From assembly GCF_029784155.1 (NCBI RefSeq), contig NC_073693.1:315255536-315319535 (forward strand): a stretch of 64,000 bases of DNA, in the 5' to 3' direction. A program made the translations under genes and the position numbers. Source of the stretch: Uranotaenia lowii (lineage: Eukaryota > Arthropoda > Insecta > Diptera > Culicidae). Below, piece after piece: positions 45,250 to 56,824 of the stretch; within the stretch, counting starts at the first letter, position 1, and each line of letters begins with the position of its first letter. The notes beneath the pieces are model-generated. The model was not told the origin of the DNA and made no database searches. It saw only the letters and a list, made by a program, of their open reading frames with translations.

Positions 45250-45610
45250 GCTCAATTTGTTTCCTTCGAGATAGAATTAAAATTTATATTAATGATCCAG
45301 AAGAATTGATTTCGGTAGTAATTGGTGAGAATAGTTGCAAACTTAAAGCAGGGCTATGGTTAACAGTTGAAGCTATGGCTTACAACTTAAACCATCATGG
45401 AAAAACGAACATCAATCGGTTAAAAGATTTCAAGAGACAAATACGCGAAGTTCGTTGGAATAATAAATCTATATTTGAAAAGCATTTCAAGAGTTTTTTG
45501 AACATCTGTTAGTTTGTAATATGTAGTAGATCAGATTAGGAAATTTATGTACATGTTTTGCTAGTCGTAAGAAATGGATAAATAAACAGGATTTGAAACC
45601 GAAAAAAAAA
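45250..45610 (+). mobile_element. 3' end of a retrotransposed sequence with poly(A)
   Basis: A 68-codon open frame (45306-45512, ending KHFKSFLNIC) is followed by AATAAA at 45581-45586 and an A9 tract at 45602-45610. This fits the 3' end of a processed transcript or non-LTR element truncated at the 5' side. No domain is recognised in the short frame. Confidence 0.4.
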
Positions 45611-45619
45611 TAACTAGTT

Positions 45620-46191
45620 CGTTGTCGCTTCTTGAAGCAACACCCTCCCGTACTCTCATTCAGTTTCCAGGAAAAAATTTCTGAATGTTTTCATAAGCAG
45701 TTCTGGTCCTACGGATCTGAATAATAAAAAGAGTCCTAACTTAAATTAAACAAAAAATAGTTCTGGAAATTCTAACAACTTGAAGCGTCTCAAATGATAG
45801 TAATTATGATAACTACTAATTATCTTTTATTATAATAACTTCAAACCAGACCTGGAAGCTTATTCGAAACCTGAAACAAATCCTAACACGGATAAGAATC
45901 GGTTGGAAAATAAAGTCAAAACCCGGTTCTTAATTTAATAAGCATAGTCTACGTTTTCACGGGACATTAGGATGTGTCGAAAATTTTGAACGATTTTTAT
46001 CAGATATTTTTGCTGAATAAAAACTTGCCTTTTGAAAACTTTTTTGAACTTTATTTTCATTCACTTGAATGCGCAATCAAACTTGAGTTGAGATTTAAAT
46101 ATTTCAGTTGAAGATCACCATCATCACATTTTTTTTACAAATTTACAATTTGTCTTCACGCCAATATCACAAACATAAAAAAACTGGTTCA
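45620..46191. other. AT-rich intergenic DNA, nothing recognised
   Basis: No coding segment or repeat is supported. It forms the 3' flank of peptide gene 4. Confidence 0.4.
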
Positions 46192-46392
46192 CTAATCCTG
46201 GATACACTTGTTAATGGCGAGACTGTAGTTGGATCCTTCAGGACAATGGCCATTAATGGGCCGATTGGCCACACACTGATGAACGGTGGCGTCGTGCGCA
46301 AATCCTGGATTGCACACACTTTTCACCAGGGACGTGGCGTTGCTGCCCATAATCAGCGCCAGGACGAAGGTTAAAAGCCATAAAAATTTCAT
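46192..46392 (-). CDS. Small secreted four-Cys peptide, family member 4
   Basis: Encodes 66 residues. The signal peptide is about residues 1-19 (MKFLWLLTFVLALIMGSNA), almost the same as in member 1. Cysteines are at 27, 40, 50 and 63: VCNPGF, HQCVANRP, GHCPEGS and INKCIQD. Mature N-terminus is a few residues longer than in members 1 and 2. The sequence AACAG stands directly before the ATG as in its relatives. However, the TATA box at 46479-46473 lies so close that the GTAAAT at 46464 would fall before the expected start of transcription, so the leader intron is uncertain here. Function unknown. Confidence 0.8.
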   Translation of the reverse strand: MKFLWLLTFVLALIMGSNATSLVKSVCNPGFAHDATVHQCVANRPINGHCPEGSNYSLAINKCIQD

Positions 46393-46472
46393 CTGTTAAA
46401 TAAATTGATGATAAGTTAGTATATTAGACTGAGAGTTTTGAAGGTTTTGACGAGGAAAATTTACCGTTGCTG

Positions 46473-46479
46473 CTTTATA
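46473..46479 (-). promoter_or_regulatory. TATA box of peptide gene 4
   Basis: TATAAAG on the minus strand. An insect initiator-like TCAGTC follows about 45 bases later. Confidence 0.55.
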
Positions 46480-46619
46480 GAGTGATGATTTCAGTTGAAA
46501 AGTTCAAAGTATACTGTGCTCAGCATTAGTGAGATCTGCTAAAATATAAAGCTTTTGATAATGCTTATCATTATTGATTTTCAAGCTAATCAGATGAATG
46601 ATCATTTCATATTATGTAT

Positions 46620-46743
46620 GTAACACTGTTTATTGCTTTACACTCGATTCCGGTTCCTTCTATCGACTAGGGACCTTACATCATCTAACAAATACTAAAA
46701 CCATCAACCGTCGAATGCCGTGACCGAGATTCGATCTCATGAC
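46620..46743 (-). mobile_element. SINE-like fragment
   Basis: On the minus strand, GAGATCGAATCTCGG resembles a polymerase III B box, followed by about 100 bases ending near AATAAACAGTGTTAC. The A box side is missing, cut by the MITE at 46744. Confidence 0.45.
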
Positions 46744-47070
46744 CAAGGATGCCGAAATCACAGAAAAATCAGTATCATCACATAATTCTGATATTAATCA
46801 CATAATCGTCACAGAATCTGTGTCACAGATCACAGAATTAATAAAATGTTCACCAAACCACTGATTTTCTAAATTTTGTACAGATTTCCGAAATTTTAAA
46901 TTTTTATGTCATTTTCGACTTTTTATTTCTGACTCTAATTCATGAAAACAAGGTCATGTAATTTGATTGTTTTTCATTAAAACTGTAAAAGGTTTCCAAT
47001 TTGTTGATGTTTTACATGATTTCCAAATTAAATTCATAAAAATATAAAAATTCATAAATCACAGAATTCA
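46744..47070. mobile_element. Partial MITE related to 23378-23765
   Basis: The left end CAAGGATGCCGAAATCACAG matches one end of the hAT-like MITE at 23378 and is followed by ATCACAGAATCTGTG words. The other end is lost or too diverged. Confidence 0.6.
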
Positions 47071-48160
47071 AACATCTTTCTTAAGTTGAAAGAAAATTTC
47101 TTTAAAAAATGTCAAAAGTTTTCATTTCTTCCAAAACTAGAGGGAACCCACCTTGAAAATAAATCAGTTCAAATATATGAAAGTAGACCAAGCAAATCAA
47201 TGCCAAAGGTTATCGACTAATAGTTCCACATACTAAAACTCAACACCAACAAGCAAATCCAATCAGCAGCGTTATGTTTGAAATATAGATTTTGTTATTC
47301 AACCATCTCTTATCGCCTGAAGCCGGTAAGCACTGCTTTTGCTCGACATGAGCAACAGCTTTCCCCCCTTTTCTGCTTAAATACTTTCGAAAACAGAGCG
47401 TTTATTTTAATCAGATCATGAAATTTTCAGTTTTTTTTTCGCTTAACCGCAGCTCATTTGCCTTCCAGTCGAAAAACTTAGCCCTGGAATAATAATGCTC
47501 CCCGGTAAGCAAGTGTACCGTAAAATGTGTGAGACGAGTTTGTTATTTTTGTCATCCCCGAGACAAAAACAAAACTCGTTGCGCAAAAAACTAGAAAGAT
47601 GGGAAACTTGTTCGTCCTCATCCTGCTGCTCAGTCAGTTTGCTTGGGGCGAATAATTTCCTGTCGCTTATTTGGAAACGGAACCGCGCTGTAGTTTGGGA
47701 AGTTTATCCCAATCAAAAGATTGTTTGTAATAAGGATGACTGAGCTGAGAGCGATCTTCCGAGAAGGCCACTACGATGTATGGCAGCAGCGGCAGCGCCA
47801 GCCAAGAATTACTGTCTCGGTGTTGTTTAAAATTTGAATATACCCCTAAGAAAACATTGTTCTGCCATGCTCACATCATTTTTGTCATTCTTCGGTGGAA
47901 TAAAAAAAAATGGAAAAACCTTGTGTAAATTTGAAGCTGAGGGAAACAGTCGAAAAAAATAAATCTTTTGTATGAATTCGAGAAATTGTCAGTCGAAACA
48001 TATATTTATCTCGTATAAAAGATTGAAGTGCCTTATAATTGATTTTTTGAATACAAATAAATACAATTAATCTAAATATACTTTTTATTTTATTCTATTT
48101 TCATGGTATTCCGTCTCACGACATACATAACTTAACGAACATAATTCCTAAAATTCACTC
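47071..48160. other. Intergenic DNA with a short signal-peptide-like frame
   Basis: 47598-47654 (+) reads MGNLFVLILLLSQFAWGE and then stops. That looks like a signal peptide whose continuation is lost. A frame ending KIVCNKDD at 47743 follows in another phase. It may be a dead secreted-peptide gene, but no relative is recognised. Confidence 0.3.
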
Positions 48161-48169
48161 GGTCCATGA

Positions 48170-49170
48170 CAATCGTTCTCCAATTTCTCGGACTTCCCAC
48201 ATGCGTCAGATCACGCTCCACTTGGTCTAACCGCCTCGCTCGTTGCGGCCCTGCTCGTCTTGTTCCTACCGGATTCATGTCCTGCCCAGCGTATCTGGCA
48301 AACCTTCACCACCTTCTGGATACTGGGTTCGCCGTAGAGTCGCACGAGCATCCATCCAAACGTTGTTGGATAGCTTCGATGCGATCAGAACCGTTTTGAT
48401 AATATGGGCACCAAATCGCAGAAGCATATTCAAGGATCGATCGAACCAAGCTAAAGACTCTTCAGGCAGTAAATGTCCTAAAAGTCCTTCGTCATGCGGA
48501 AAAGAAGACCCAGGCTTCCGGAGGCTTTCTCAACGATATAGTTGGTATGAGTCTTAAAATCCAGCCGTACGCCAAGAATCACACCAAGATCTTTCACGTG
48601 TTGAGCTCGAGAGATTGCATCGTTTCCAAGGAAATAAACGGCTGAGAACGGGCGTCGTTTGCGGAAAAATGATATTACTGAGCATTTACTACGGTTTAAA
48701 GGTAGGCGATTGGCATCTCACCAGGAGGCAAAGAGGTTAAACTGGTTCTGCAGGAAGTTCACATCTTCGGGGTCATTGATAGAGTAGAACATTTTCAAGT
48801 TGTCGGTATACGCTAATTTTTGTTCATCGAGAAGTTGTGGCATGTCATTGAAATTGATTGGCCCTAGATGACTTCCCTGATACACGCCTGATTAAGCTGA
48901 GAACTGACTGGAAATACAGTTACCCGTACGAACTGTCAATTTATGTCCAGTTGAGTAGCTGTGGAACCTGCCAAGAAGAGATCAACAAAATCCTAAACGT
49001 TCGAGCAATATCATCGTTCACCTTGTCGAATGCGGCAGATAGATCGGTAAAGATGGCATCAATTTGAGATTTCTTTGCAAAACTTTCATGCACAAACAAG
49101 GTAAAGGTCAGTAAGTTAGTTGTAGTTGAGTGTTGAGGCTTAAATCCATGCTGGTCGTTGGAGAAGTTAA
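48170..49170 (-). pseudogene. Jockey-like non-LTR reverse transcriptase remnant
   Basis: On the minus strand from about 49160: QHGFKPQHSTTTNLLTF, then QIDAIFTDLSAAFDKVND (motif A with the catalytic Asp), later LAYTDNLKMF near 48815 (motif C, with the second Asp replaced by Asn) and FNLFASWC. Then AQHVKDLGVILGVRLDFKTH near 48570. Frame changes and stops are frequent. Endonuclease and 5' parts are absent. Confidence 0.75.
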
Positions 49171-49199
49171 GTCATCGGCAAAGCAGATAAGTTGACTGG

Positions 49200-51110
49200 A
49201 TCGGTTAAAAATCTTGGATAACACCTTCTAGCGCCACGTTGAACATCGTGCAGAATAGACCATCGCCTTTTCGAAGCCCCCTGCGCGATTTGAATGAACT
49301 CGACAATTCACCCGAAATTCGCACACAGCTCTGCGTTCCATCCATCGTTGCCTTTATCAGTCTGGTCAGCTTGCCGGAAAAGCCGTTCTCGTCCATTATT
49401 TTCTAAAGCTCATCACGGTCGACGTATTTATGCGACTTTGAAGTCGATGGTGCATAGGAGCTTGGTGTTCACGGCATATTTGGAGGATTTGCCATAATGT
49501 GAAGATCTGGTCCGTCGTAGACCGCCCTTTCATGAAGCGGCTTGATGACTATCCACGAATCTGTTTGCTTGTGGCGTAAGGCAGCGAAATAGGATTTGGG
49601 ACAGCACTTTTCAGGCAGCATTGAGGACAGTGATCGCTTGGTAGTTCTCACAGTCCAATTTTATTGCTCTTCTTGTGGATGGGGAACTCCTTCCACTCCT
49701 CCGGTAGCTGTTCTGTGTCCAAGATCCAGACCATCAACCGGTGCAGACAGTCGGCCAATTGTCGGGCCCATTTTGATAAGGTCAGCTGCGATGCCTTCCC
49801 AGCCGATTTTTTGCTATTCAGCTGGCGAATGGCTTTTTTAACTTCACTCATCGTAACAGTTCCTCTACGTCGTTGGCTACGCCGGCGATGTATCTTCCCC
49901 CACCGTCTTGGTCACCTGCATGTGCGCCGTTCAGGTGTTCATCAAGTGCTGCTTCAACCTTTTGATCACCTCACGATTGTTCGTCAGGATGCCTCCGTCC
50001 TTATCCCGTCACATTTCGGCTTGCGGCACGAAGCATTTGCGGGATGCGTTGAGTTTCTGATAGAACATTCGTGTTTTATGGGAACGATGCAGTTGCTCCA
50101 GCTCCTCGAGCTTCTCCTATTCCAGGCGACGTTTTTTCCTGGAAAATTCCGACTCACTGCCTTTTCCGCTGTCGGTGATTTTCCACGTTTCGACAGGTGA
50201 TTCTTCGTCCATCACCCTCCTACACTCCTCGGTAAATCAGTCGTTCCGTCGAGTTCGTTCCACATGTCCGATAACGTTCTCCACAACGCTGTTGATGGTT
50301 GTCTTGATGGTATCCCATCAGTCCTCGACAGGGCCTTTGTCAACCTCGCCCTCTGCCAGCAGCGCTGCTTCGAGAGACTACGTGTAGTCTGCCGCTACCT
50401 CAGATTGTTTTAGCCGTGGTATATTTAACCGACATCGGGCATCGGTTTCCTATGTTGTTCACTACGGAGAGCTGATGGCGTTAGTCTGATGCCGTTTCTA
50501 TTGGTCAGCTGGTGCGCGCGGGAACCTTCCAATGGTCGGTTTGAAATCCTCTTCCTTCCCAATCTGAGCGTTAAAATCCCCGATGACGATCTTGATATCG
50601 TGTTTGTGTACGTTGTTGATGCTGATGTTGAAGAAGCGGCCCTTGATTCTCAATCGGCACATTCGTGGGTTGATCGGCCACCGGGCTTTTCCATCTTTCC
50701 CTTCACTATAAAAGCTGTTCCAAGCTCGTGTGTGTTACCGCAGCTCTGGTAGATAGTATGAGCCATCTCGGTACGCACATACCCTGGAGCTCTTCCAGCA
50801 TACCTCCTCCAACGCTACGATGTAGAACTTTCGGCTCTTCAATTAGCTGGAGAGCTCGTGGGTACTGCCCATGAAATTAAGAGAACGGCAGTTCCATGTT
50901 CAAGTTTCCGATCGCTAGTCCCTTTTCATCGCGTGGGTCTTTGCCGATTCCCATTTGAAATTTCTTGCTCATTCTCGTTCGTTGCTGGTTTATTTGCTAA
51001 CCTTACTACCTCGCAGGAGGACCGTCGAGATGTTGCTGTTTTGAGTTACGAACACCATTAGGACGTTGTTACACTCCGCACGCCGCCCCTGACATGGTGA
51101 ATAGACGCGT
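49200..51110 (-). pseudogene. RTE-like non-LTR retrotransposon remnant
   Basis: Minus-strand pieces run in order: EEDFKPTIGRF-type endonuclease wording near 50530-50600; EVKKAIRQLNSKKSAGKAS and EQLPEEWKE near 49700-49850 (reverse transcriptase fingers); IDFKVA and VDRDEL near 49400-49440; then KLTRLIKATMDG, CVRISGEL and RRGLRKGDGLFC near 49230-49370 (motif B). Stops and frameshifts are many. The end adjoins the Jockey-like remnant. The downstream part with motif C is missing. Confidence 0.7.
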
Positions 51111-51520
51111 ACGAAGCCCTCTATCTCAGATATCATGCGACCAAAGCATCCACCGTGGTACCGATCTTCGCCAAGGTTGCTCGCACAGTTTGGTAAGATT
51201 GCAGGAGGTTAAGAATCGGAGTTGTTAGACAAGAGGCGATATGACCACTACCCGAAGGTTGTTTGTATGGGGTCTCGAGTTGCATATTATCTACCCTTCG
51301 GCAGTCAATAATGTGAGAGTCTGAAAAAAGGCCTGAATCAGGGGGGGTTGTAGGTGTTTCGAGATTATACTCCTCCCTCCATGGAATTTTTTCCAAGTAA
51401 AATTTTCAGTTCAAGCAATCAATTGATCGTAGTTACGGGAAATTACTTGATCCCTAAAAGTATTTGAAAATAACTGAATACAAACATGTCAGAAAATTGT
51501 CTCGCCTCTTTGCCCTTTAG

Positions 51521-52066
51521 AAGCGTAATTCCGGTGTTCTGAGCTTTATTTGGGATCAAAACTTTAAAAGCATTTTCTGACCTTTAGAAGTGTTGTTTTC
51601 GAGATTCTAAGCTTAATTTAAGTTTAAAACTTTGAAATGCATTTTCTGGCCTTTACAAGGGCTTTTTCGTTATTCTGAGCTTAATTGAAGATCAAAACTT
51701 AAAATGCATTTTTGGGTCTTTATAAGCGTTATATCGGGATTCTACGCTTAATTTTGGACCAAACCTTCAAATGCATTTTCTGGCCCTTAGAAGAGTTTTT
51801 TCGGTATTCTGAGCTTAATTTGGGATCAAAACTTTAAATTGCGTTTTCTGGCCTTTAGAAGCGTTTTTTCGGTATTGTGAGCTTAACTTGGGATCAAAGG
51901 TTTAAAATGCATTTTCTTGTCTTTCTTTAGAAGCGTTTTATCGGAATTCTGAGCTTAATTCGGGATCAAAACTTTAAAACGAATTTTCTTGCCTTTATTA
52001 ATCTTTTTTTCAGGATTCTAAGCCTAATTTAGGATCAAAACTTTAAAATGCCTTTTTCTGGCAAAC
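51521..52066. repeat. Minisatellite, about 73-bp unit
   Basis: Roughly seven to eight degenerate units carry ATTCTGAGCTTAATTTGGGA, TCAAAACTTTAAAATGCATT and TTCTGGCCTTTAGAAGCG. Single units differ by small changes and short indels. It is not transcribed into any evident product. Confidence 0.85.
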
Positions 52067-52621
52067 TGAACTTTTGATGTTTTTTAAAAGCCAAAACGAA
52101 ATCGATTGGCCATCCTCAACAAATTTGTTGAATGATTTGAAACCTTTTTTATTCTTTTTTCTTTAGTAATGTCAAAAAACTTTTAGTGATAGCGTTCCAG
52201 ATTTCTAAAGTTTGTAGCGTTAAACTTTTCAAAATCATTGTATCTTTGATAAGAGAATATCTTAGATTAAAAATTATTCTTAGATAAAAAGAATTAAAAA
52301 TAAATTCAAAATCAGTTTTGGTTTTTTTATGAAGGTTTTTTGTTTCATAAGTTATGAATGATTAATTTCACTCAAGTATGAAACTTATGAACGCTTTATC
52401 AACAAAATTAGAGATGAAAGATCAGATTTGACAGAAGATTCAAGTTCAGGACGCTTATTCATCAAAATCAGTCATTAAAATACAGGCACCAAAAATGTTG
52501 TTCCCAAATTTTATAATCATTTTTGCAAAATTAATTTTTTTCTCATATTTTCTAAAATCTATCTTTTTCTTTATATCTTTATATTTTGTATTTGTGTTTG
52601 AAAAAAAAATCAGTTTCAAAG

Positions 52622-52917
52622 TAAGGTTGCCAGAATTTTTTAAGCACGTCCAAATTCAAGCTATTTTATGTTAAAACCTGACAAAATCCGGGCAGTTGAT
52701 TTCAATTTTGTCGACCAAAAGATTTCGTTTCAAACGCATGAATGATAAAAAATTACAACAGAATTTGAATTTTTTGTTTGATTTGGCAAATAAAGTGAAT
52801 AAATCTGAGCAAAATCCAGGCTTTTTCAATTAAATCTGGGCAACCGGACGTTTTTCCCAAATTTTGTATCAAATATCCTGGAAAATCATGTTTAAACCGA
52901 GCAATCTGGCAACCTTA
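52622..52917. mobile_element. hAT-like MITE (GGTTGCC ends), copy 2
   Basis: TAAGGTTGCCAGAATTTTTT on the left and the inverted CAATCTGGCAACCTTA on the right. Flanks TTTCAAAG and TTTTAAAG form an 8-bp duplication with one mismatch. Its interior shares AAAATCCGGGCA with the element at 35347-35729. Confidence 0.8.
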
Positions 52918-52925
52918 TTTTAAAG

Positions 52926-53711
52926 TCCTTCTATTTTAATTTTTGAATATTTTTTTAATTAGTTTGTCTTTGTACATCAAATCTAAATTTTTGTTTTCAA
53001 AAACAAAATTTTCTTCTAAATTTAAAAAAAAACCATTTATGTACCTTCTATCCTTTTCAGAACCCATTTTTTTAATTGACGGCACCAAATATTCAGAGTT
53101 TGAAATTCTTAAACTAGGAAATACGCGCTTGAAAATTGATAAACGTTTCTCTTTTTTTTACTATTTTTTAATATAATTTTTCACTCGATAATTTTTTTTT
53201 AATAACGTAATCTTTAAAATTTTTTAAAATAGTTCAAATTTGCAACATGAAAGTTAAATTTTGGTGCGCAATTTTAACTTAATAAGTATTTATTATACTT
53301 TCAATATTTTCAACATAACTTGGAATTTCCTTTACAATCTTCGTCAGTTTTTTGTGATCAATCAATGCAAGCTTTTAATTAAGAATTGAACATGCTGTTT
53401 TATAAATATAAAAACGTAGTATTGTAAACTTAAAAAAGGAGCAATGTTTGCCTGTTATTTTGATAACAAGGGAAGAACGAATACAAAAAAATTCTGATGT
53501 AGACCACTTGAAATACAATTTAATATTTTCTTCTTTTCAATAAAACTAAAATCAATAATCTATCAAATGTGTTTTGGATAAATGCTCTCTTATGTATTCT
53601 AATTATATTTAAATCAAGAAATCAAATTTAAAATCGTGATTTAACATTTTTTTAAATTCAATTTATGACCGTGGGATTTTCTAACCAACCCTTCAATTAT
53701 AAATGATGAAA
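52926..53711. other. AT-rich intergenic DNA, nothing recognised
   Basis: Long A/T runs only. The open frame near 52943 is low-complexity and shows no domain. Confidence 0.45.
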
Positions 53712-53910
53712 AGGGCTTGTGATACAGCTCAGTTGGCAAGTCAGTTGCTTTCTAAGCCGATGTCCATGAGTTCAAGCCCAAGAGTAAACATCGATCACAG
53801 TTGTACCGGATAAGTTTTTCAATGACTTGTCCGCCAACTTCATCGTTGATATAAGTCGCGAATGACATAAAGATGTTAAAACGACTATAATCGAAACAAA
53901 AAAAAAATGT
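53712..53910 (+). mobile_element. tRNA-derived SINE
   Basis: An A box-like AGCTCAGTTGGCAAGTCAG (53727-53745) is followed after about 30 bases by a B box-like GAGTTCAAGCCC. The body then runs to a 3' end ATAATCGAAAC with a run of A residues. This is the structure of a polymerase III-transcribed SINE. The anticodon-like middle (TTTCTAAGCC) gives no clear parent tRNA. Confidence 0.75.
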
Positions 53911-54187
53911 GATAGAAAATTCGACTGAAAATATGTTTTTTGGAGATGTTCGATAACACTAGAGTGAACTGTTAACACTCAATCTTCCAAATCACTTTAA
54001 GGGACACGCAAACAAGCCTTTTCACCCCGTTCCGACGTTGGGAGACCAATTTAGTTTGCCTAATTATGAGGGTTTTTCGGACGAGTTAAAATATTCGCGA
54101 CTACTCTCGGTTGTGTTTGAGTACGAACTTATGCTTTATTGCCGTTTGTTTAATTCTACCAGTTCGGCTCTCTGGTACTTTCACAAC

Positions 54188-54642
54188 CAGTAATGCCAAC
54201 TGTTTTTCAGAAATGTCTGGAAGATTTTGAAAAAAATGTCTGGAAAAGTCTCGAAAAAAAGTCGCCAGATCGCATTTTTGTAGTGTCTAGGATTACACTC
54301 ATTACTTCATTATAACCATACATTCTATACACTGTCAATGGCTGAGACTATTGTGGTGATGTACTACAGCGGTACTACGTTTTATGCTTTACTTCCTGTT
54401 TTACTACCTGTTCGTGGCATTCCTCACTCTTAAATAAATAATTCGAATCATTTCCTGCTATTGTACAACGAAAATTTTGAATTTTGATTGTTTTGTCATA
54501 AAATTCATGCCGAAACTCAAAAGTCTGGAAATGTCTGGAAAAAATGACAGAAGTCTGGAAGTCCGGAAACCTAAAAAAATGTCTAGCAAAAGTCTCAAAA
54601 GTCTGGAAGATCCAGAGAAAATCTGGAAGGTTGACATCACTG
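54188..54642. mobile_element. hAT-like MITE with AAGTCTGGAA repeats
   Basis: CAGTAATGCCAACTG on the left and the inverted GGTTGACATCACTG on the right. Flanks TTCACAAC (54180-54187) and CTCACAAC (54643-54650) are an 8-bp duplication with one mismatch. Subterminal copies of AATGTCTGGAA lie at both sides. Confidence 0.8.
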
Positions 54643-54895
54643 CTCACAACACATCAACGGTGTAACAGTGAGACGTGAGAAATTGAGCGAATTAATGAAC
54701 GTTAGACGTCTCACTTGAGGCTTCTCTAAATGACAGAATCTAACTACCATTTCTAAACAGGAGAGTTACAGCGCATAACAAAAAAAAAAAAACACGAATT
54801 AACTTAAGTTATTCGGAAGAACATGACACTACAAGCCGAGTCGACTCTTAAAAGAAAACGGTATTTTTTTGTGAAAAAACACTAATTGTACAATA

Positions 54896-56822
54896 ACCCT
54901 CATCCGCATTAGATTTCATTACCCTAATCAGCACTAGGAGTGTCAATTTGACACCACAAGCTCAAATCGTTATAACTTTTGACGTGTTAAACCGATTTAA
55001 ACAAAACTTACATAAAAAAAACCTTGTAACTTCAGTAAAATATGTTTAGAACATTATATACAGCTAAAGTTACAAGTTTTCTCGTTATTCAGCATGAAAG
55101 AAAAAAAAATCCGAAAAAACATGCCTCACGAAAACTGCTGTAGTTCATATGTTACACGTCCAAAAAAATATTTGCCTTATGCATATGAAAGCTGAAGTTA
55201 ATGTCTACATCATGAAGACAAGAAATATTTTTTATATTTTTTAATGAAATGGTCACAAAAAGTTAAAAAAAGTGGTCTAAAAAACCTACTTTTCATTCGA
55301 TTGCTTGAAAATACTGTTTGAGCGATGGTAGAGTTTTAGAAAAAATATGACAACAAACTTTATTAAAATTCTTACATTTTGCTGTCTTCAGATTTTTGAT
55401 GCAACAAAAATTGAAATTACTCGAATTTTTTATAGTTCACTACTTTGCGCAATTTTATTACAAATTGAAATTTCATCTCTTTTTGTGGTCCGTCAGGTTG
55501 TACCCGGATTTTCAGTGCTTTTACTTTGTTTGGACCAATCAAAAGTATATTCATTGGAAAGCACATTTAATCTACATTCTAGTGAAGTGCAACAATTCAC
55601 GCTGTGAAATTTCACAAAAATATGAAAATTATAAACGTAAAATCATTCCTGAATTTCTAGAACAACAAGCACACGTCCAGCAAAACGTGTTTGTTTGCTC
55701 TCCGAGTAGGTACGGTGGGTGGTGATTTGGGAAGAGAGCCAAGCCGAGAGCCGAAATAATGCCGAAATCCAACCAAGAAACGCACGACACGCATCATTAT
55801 TTCGGCTCTCGGCTTGGCTCTCTTTCCAAATCACCACCCACCGTACCTACTCGGAGAGCAAACAAACACGTTTTGCTGGACGTGTGCTTGTGGTTCTAGA
55901 AATTCAGGAATGATTTTACATTTATAATTTTCATATTTTTGTAAAATCTCACAGCGTGATTTGTTGCATCTCACTAGAATGTAGATTAAATTTGCTTTCC
56001 AATGAATAAACCTTTGATTGGTCCAAACAAAGTGAAAGCAATGAATATCCGGGTACAACCTGACGGTGGACCACAAAAAGAGATGAAATTTCAATTTGTA
56101 AAAAAAATGCGCAAAGTAGTGAACTTTGAAAAATTCCAGTAATTTCAATTTTTGTTGCATCTAAAATCTAAAGACAGCAAAATGTTAGAATTTTAATAAA
56201 GTTTGTTGTCATATTTTTTCTAAAACTCTACCATCGCTCAAACAGTATTTACAAGCAATCGAATGAAAATATGGTTTTTTAGACCACTTTTTTGAACTTT
56301 TTGTGACCATTTCATTAAAAAAAAATTTAAAAAAATATTTCTTGCCTTCATGATGTAGGCATTAACTTCAGCTTCCATATGCATAAGTCAAATATTTTTT
56401 TGGACGTGTAACATATGAACTACAGCAGTTTTCGTGAGGCATGTTTTTTCGGATTTTTTTTCTTTCATGCTGAATAACGAGAAAACTTGTAACTTTAGCT
56501 GTATATAATGTTCTAAACATATTTTACTGAAGTTACAAGGTTTCTATTGATATATGTTTTATATGAAGTTCATATTAATTCAAACGACTTAAATAGATTT
56601 TACTTTTGTGGTGTCAAAATGACACCCAAAGTCGGAAAAGGGAGTTTTTTTGTCCAGGCTTCCAGGGTTCGTCCATAAAAAAAGTAAAGATGCAATATTG
56701 AAGAACTTTTGAATTCATTTAGGGTCCCCGAAGAAATTTTTGTATTTTGAAGCTTCTGAAAAAAGTTACAAGCCTTCAAACTTGCAATATTGTCAAAATG
56801 ACACAGTAATGCGGATGAGGGA
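54896..56822. mobile_element. 1.9-kb palindromic element with ORF in each arm
   Basis: The ends are CCCTCATCCGCATTA and its inverse, with TA on both sides (54894-54895 and 56823-56824 as read). Two arms of about 850-950 bases are inverted copies around a centre near 55780 that holds AGAGCCAAGCCGAGAGCCG and its inverse. Each arm keeps a 109-residue open frame: 55396-55725 (+) and 55831-56160 (-). The two proteins are similar throughout and both end SPSRYGGW. No transposase is recognised. Confidence 0.85.
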
Positions 56823-56824
56823 TA

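Noticed and set aside
46192..46374. Plus-strand frames opposite peptide gene 4 (and likewise opposite genes 1-3)
   Set aside because: Antisense shadows without signal peptide, splice signals or the family pattern.
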